Assembly (NCBI GenBank): GCA_002392945.1
Contig: DGHZ01000065.1
Span: forward strand, 1 to 8,782
Source: Caryophanales bacterium UBA3835
GTDB taxonomy: Bacteria > Bacillota_I > Bacilli_A > RFN20 > CAG-826
DNA: 8,782 nucleotides
Direction: 5' to 3'
In this document: one piece after another, positions 6,601-8,782 of the stretch
Layout of the letters: every line of letters starts with the position of its first letter
How positions within the stretch are numbered: position 1 is the stretch's first letter
The notes under the pieces: model-generated
The model's input: the letters and a program-made list of their open reading frames with translations, nothing else
Database searches by the model: none
Told to the model about the DNA's origin: nothing
Translations under genes and position numbers: made by a program

Positions 6601-7025
6601 ATTTGATTAATACCTTAGTTACCGCCATTAGTATTGCTTTAATTGCCTTTACTTCCTTATCCTTACTCGTATCATGTTTCATGATTGCAGTTATTACTTA
6701 TATCTCGGTTATGGAACGTGTTAAAGAAATTGGTGTTATTCGTTCTCTTGGTGGGCGTAAGAAAGATGTTTCTAGATTATTTATCGCTGAGAACCTTATC
6801 ACTGGTTTCGCTAGTGGGGCATTAGGCATTATTGTTACCTATTTATTGCAAATCATCATTAATGCGATTGTCTCTCCGTTTGGAATTACTAATATCGCTA
6901 GCTTACCATTCTTATGGGCTTTATTAATGATTGGCTTAAGTATCTTCTTAAGCGTTGTCAGCGGACTTATCCCATCCTTCAGCGCTTCTAAACAAGATCC
7001 AGTAGTGGCTTTAAGAACTGAATAA
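3612..7025 (+). CDS. Fused ABC transporter, MacB-type ATPase plus FtsX-type permease
   Basis: This 1137-residue protein joins both transporter halves. The ATPase domain (about 1-220) has Walker A GQSGCGKTT (39-47), Q-loop Q91, signature LSGGQ (143-147), Walker B IVLADEPT (163-170) with catalytic E168, the D-loop GALD (171-174) and switch H199, so it looks fully active. A highly charged linker (about 221-259) leads to the first membrane helix (about 279-301). Next comes an outside domain of roughly 700 residues, then three helices near 1007-1032, 1058-1083 and 1099-1123. The cytoplasmic loop ERVKEIGVIRSLGGRKKDV (from 1035) is typical of FtsX/MacB permeases. This family (type VII ABC systems) works by mechanotransmission, exporting peptides, lipoproteins or drugs, or controlling wall enzymes; it does not carry substrate through a central pore. 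MacB outside domains are about a third of this size. It probably acts as a homodimer. The substrate is unknown. Confidence 0.92.
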   Translation: MLKLINIKKDYKLKDQEPVHALKGITLNFRSNEFVAILGQSGCGKTTLLNITGGLDHYDEGDLIIKGKSTKNFAESDWDTYRNHSIGFVFQSYNLIPHQSIIKNVELALTISGISKEERTRRAKEALDLVGLQGLYKKKPNQLSGGQMQRVSIARALVNNPEIVLADEPTGALDSETSVQVMDIMKDIAKNHLVIMVTHNPELAEKYATRIVKMKDGLLLDDSNPYSDEEEAKEVAKIVKAEEKREAAEVSKGKKKHSSMGFFTAFALSLSNLRSKLKRTILVAVAGSIGIIGVSAVLAVSHGVNNFIDYMQDDMLSSYPIQVAEESMDVTSLITGLTSEDKKNAANFDITTQVGMDSMLQYLLTKYTDFTNIKTNEIDDRMVQFIKQMPKEYYASMNIDYSIDPTNNIFTDFKVFDDAKMQKMIDEGIPGADTFDNNRTISITGLTQRYISSLKDSAVGFEKFSQFSDLFMKFMKQMPGDESYIRNQYDFIGEGSRFPTADNEMCLVVDSNQTLTDLVLAQMGYYSEDSFLNIAKKAFSENELHEQLNKGEISPEKYAEEVAKLDGEYPYDPYYNMSDLLSHEFYYFPHKTVFTKEEQHFVTHKQITLNLSGDTPSGGKYYLALNYSPENDALLGNSIEVDSLGVATFDNVGAMRLSRSTTEDVSELDGIWALLSLNDYYSISGKKMEDFTPEDLSKIKRLTVATLPNTSTDKTVDFEIDSSNCNLVKMWPFYPVEVVANFNAGKITEVDPDTPDYWYNAYLSDDMINNYDSTTYNGVKMKVVGILKPKSQVMFGSLKRGVYYSKAFAEKYMNDAAAATASSVADKHAIFTDYEEHITQKKFKESTFNVYVKYDYRPDPTTANPFGEKETFASALNTNLTKELSNIFFSFLGQNSDLDVEKEHLRALSGYKIVETEVEVPDPEDPSKKITEVDYSLDDLPLSISIYPVDFKGKNNVTNYLELWNSDQTLDIEGFPPVEAKDRTTLFYTDTISMIINLINTLVTAISIALIAFTSLSLLVSCFMIAVITYISVMERVKEIGVIRSLGGRKKDVSRLFIAENLITGFASGALGIIVTYLLQIIINAIVSPFGITNIASLPFLWALLMIGLSIFLSVVSGLIPSFSASKQDPVVALRTE

Positions 7026-7027
7026 AA

Positions 7028-8320
7028 ATGAAAAAAGTTGGTCTAGTATCATTAGGATGTTCAAAAAACCTCGTTGATAGCGAGAATATTTTAGGACTAT
7101 TTGATCGTAACGGTTATGAAATCACTAATGATCCAAAAGACGCAGATATTATTGTTGTTAATACATGTGGCTTTATTGAACCAAGCAAAAAGGAATCCAT
7201 CGAAAATATTTTAGAGATGGTTTCTTATCATAAAAAAGTAGTAGTCACAGGCTGCTTAGCGGAACGCTACTACGAGGAACTTAAAAAAGAGATTCCAGAA
7301 GTTGATTTATTTATCCCAATTAGAGACTATGATAAATTTAATAAACTATTATATAGTTTAGATAACTCAATTGACTCAACTTTAGGAGTAGACGACGAAT
7401 ATCGTATTGTTTCTACTGGTCCATATAGTGCTTATTTAAAAATAGGTGAAGGATGTGACAATCGCTGTAGCTATTGTGCAATCCCATTAATTAGAGGCCA
7501 TTTTGTTTCTAGAGATATGGCCTCCATTATTAAAGAAGCAAAAGATTTAGCCTCTAATGGCATTAAAGAAATAGTGGTCCTTCAACAAGACACAACTAAA
7601 TATGGTATTGATATAAAAGATCCAAATGTTAATATTGTTTCTTTATTAAAAGAACTTCTTAAAATTAAGGAATTAGATTACATTCGCTTATTATATTTAT
7701 ATCCTGATGAAATAAGTGACGAATTAATTGAATTAATCGGAAATGAACCTCGTCTTACTCCTTATTTTGATATTCCTATTCAACATAGTGAATCCTCAAT
7801 TTTAAAAGCGATGTATCGAAGAGGTGATAAAGAGTTCCTTATTAATTTATTTAATAAGATTAGAACTAAAGTTCCTAACGCAATCTTAAGAACAACAGTA
7901 ATGGTGGGTTTCCCAGGTGAAACAGAAGAAGATGTAGATAATCTCATTGAATTTATGAAAGACATTAAATTTGATCATTTAGGAGCCTTTACTTATTCTC
8001 AAGAAGAAGGTACCGATGCTTCGACTTTTGATAATCAAATTGAAGAATGTGAAAAAGTTAAGCGAAAAGATAAAGTAATGAAAGCCCAACAAAAGATTTC
8101 TTATCAACAAAACAAAAAACATGTTGGCGAAATTATGGAAGGGCTAGTAATTGGAAAAGATAACGATAATTATTTATTAAGAAGTTATTGGAACGCTCCT
8201 GATGATGTTGACGGTAAAATATATTTTACTAGCGACAAAGAATTACATGTTGGAGACAAGGTGAAAGTAAAGATATCTAATGCCTTTGTTTATGATTTAA
8301 TGGGGGAATATGTTTCCTAA
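7028..8320 (+). CDS. rimO: Ribosomal protein S12 methylthiotransferase RimO
   Basis: This 430-residue radical SAM enzyme adds a methylthio group to a conserved aspartate of ribosomal protein S12 (Asp88/89 in E. coli). The N-terminal UPF0004 domain starts at VGLVSLGCSKNLVDSE, with cluster cysteines C11, C47 and C76. The radical SAM domain holds CDNRCSYC (C143, C147, C150), which binds the second 4Fe-4S cluster. The C-terminal TRAM-like domain spans about 365-428. The GCSKNLVDSE start and the SYCAIPLIRGHFVSR block favour RimO over the tRNA enzymes MiaB and MtaB. Length and all six cysteines fit a working enzyme. It starts two bases after the ABC stop with no visible Shine-Dalgarno sequence, so translation probably depends on ribosomes finishing the ABC gene. 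No terminator or promoter separates it from its neighbours. Confidence 0.96.
   Translation: MKKVGLVSLGCSKNLVDSENILGLFDRNGYEITNDPKDADIIVVNTCGFIEPSKKESIENILEMVSYHKKVVVTGCLAERYYEELKKEIPEVDLFIPIRDYDKFNKLLYSLDNSIDSTLGVDDEYRIVSTGPYSAYLKIGEGCDNRCSYCAIPLIRGHFVSRDMASIIKEAKDLASNGIKEIVVLQQDTTKYGIDIKDPNVNIVSLLKELLKIKELDYIRLLYLYPDEISDELIELIGNEPRLTPYFDIPIQHSESSILKAMYRRGDKEFLINLFNKIRTKVPNAILRTTVMVGFPGETEEDVDNLIEFMKDIKFDHLGAFTYSQEEGTDASTFDNQIEECEKVKRKDKVMKAQQKISYQQNKKHVGEIMEGLVIGKDNDNYLLRSYWNAPDDVDGKIYFTSDKELHVGDKVKVKISNAFVYDLMGEYVS
8302..8306 (+). promoter_or_regulatory. Ribosome binding site of the GH3 gene inside rimO
   Basis: GGGGG, part of a GGGGGAAT stretch, sits three bases before the ATG at 8310 and within the last codons of rimO. 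The spacing is short, but it is the only purine-rich stretch here and supports this start. Confidence 0.45.
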
Positions 8321-8782
8321 AGGAATTAATTTACTTCCTCATGAAATTGCTCACTATAAGACTTTAGAGTCTTTAGCGGGAGAATGTACTTTATTTTTAA
8401 AACGCGATAATAATGCTTTTCCTATAAATAAGCCCTGTAAAGTAGCCTTATTTGGTAGTGGAGCTAGACACACTTTAAAAGGTGGAACAGGAAGTGGAGA
8501 TGTTAATTCTCATTTCTTTAATTCTATTGAAGAAGAATTAGAGTTAAATGGCTTTGCTATTACCACTAAAAAATGGCTAGATGCTTATGATGAAGTTAAA
8601 AAGAATAAACACATCTCTTTTGTAAAAAGAGTGAAGCAAGAAGCTAAAAAGATTGGGATTGGCGCACCTGCATACTCAGTTGGTCAAATTGATAAAGAAG
8701 TAGAATATGATTTGCCTATTGATGAATATGATGGTGATATTTGTGTATATGCATTAAGTAGAGTTAGCGGAGAAGGTAGCGA
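8310..8782 (+). CDS. Glycoside hydrolase family 3 protein, 5' part, cut by the window end
   Basis: An open frame of 157 codons plus two bases runs off the right edge without a stop. It starts at an ATG overlapping the rimO stop by 11 bases. The residues KVALFGSGARHTLKGG (44-59) and TGSGDVNS (60-67), then WLDAYDEV (89-96) and SRVSGEG near 150-156, match the alpha/beta sandwich domain of family 3 beta-glucosidases. In standard enzymes that domain lies after the N-terminal TIM barrel; here it begins within 45 residues of the start. The gene therefore probably encodes the swapped-order form, with the barrel and its catalytic Asp beyond the window. No signal peptide is visible, so the enzyme should act in the cytoplasm on beta-linked sugars. 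The exact sugar is unknown. Confidence 0.85.
   Translation, partial: MFPKGINLLPHEIAHYKTLESLAGECTLFLKRDNNAFPINKPCKVALFGSGARHTLKGGTGSGDVNSHFFNSIEEELELNGFAITTKKWLDAYDEVKKNKHISFVKRVKQEAKKIGIGAPAYSVGQIDKEVEYDLPIDEYDGDICVYALSRVSGEGS

Noticed and set aside
966..8320. Mycoplasma-type genetic code with UGA read as Trp
   Set aside because: All genes reach full family length with TGA treated as stop, and every Trp seen is TGG, so the standard bacterial code fits.

Overview
The window is AT-rich chromosomal DNA. It fits a low-GC Firmicute or a close relative on the Bacilli/Mollicutes side (Erysipelotrichia-, RF39- or Acholeplasma-like). The evidence is a CCA-encoded tRNA, codons rich in A and T, Gram-positive style promoters and one strong GGAGGG ribosome binding site. 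Every complete gene runs full length in the standard code, Trp is always TGG, and the visible stops are TAA or TAG, so a Mycoplasma-type UGA=Trp code is unlikely. No signs of a plasmid, phage, transposon or CRISPR array were seen. Species cannot be assigned.

Left part (1-965): a complete tRNA-Phe(GAA) with its own intrinsic terminator is followed by a minus-strand gene for an XRE-type helix-turn-helix protein with four membrane helices. The tRNA terminator and the terminator of the minus-strand gene lie between the two converging genes. The HTH promoter is placed so that transcription should start at the ATG itself, and a 17-bp imperfect direct repeat covers it. A 19-bp hairpin and a divergent rightward promoter fill the rest of the 195-bp intergenic region.

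Middle part (966-3550): three tightly packed plus-strand genes encode a membrane-embedded family 2 glycosyltransferase of the processive (QxxRW) type, a PlsC-like acyltransferase with altered acceptor-site motifs, and a small two-helix membrane protein of unknown function. They look like one transcription unit for an envelope glycan or glycolipid. That role is inferred; the product is unknown.

Right part (3551-8782): a second unit starts from its own extended -10 promoter. It encodes a 1137-residue fused ATPase/permease ABC transporter of the MacB/FtsX type with an unusually large outside domain. RimO, the ribosomal protein S12 methylthiotransferase, follows after 2 bases, and then comes the start of a family 3 glycoside hydrolase whose domains appear to be in swapped order. 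The last gene runs off the window. The sequence before the ABC gene can fold so that its ribosome binding site is hidden only in read-through transcripts from the upstream operon.

Most genes belong to known families. The points most worth following up are the HTH control region, the glycosyltransferase-acyltransferase-small membrane protein cassette, the ABC transporter ectodomain and the fold-back leader. No clearly new defence or mobile system is visible.
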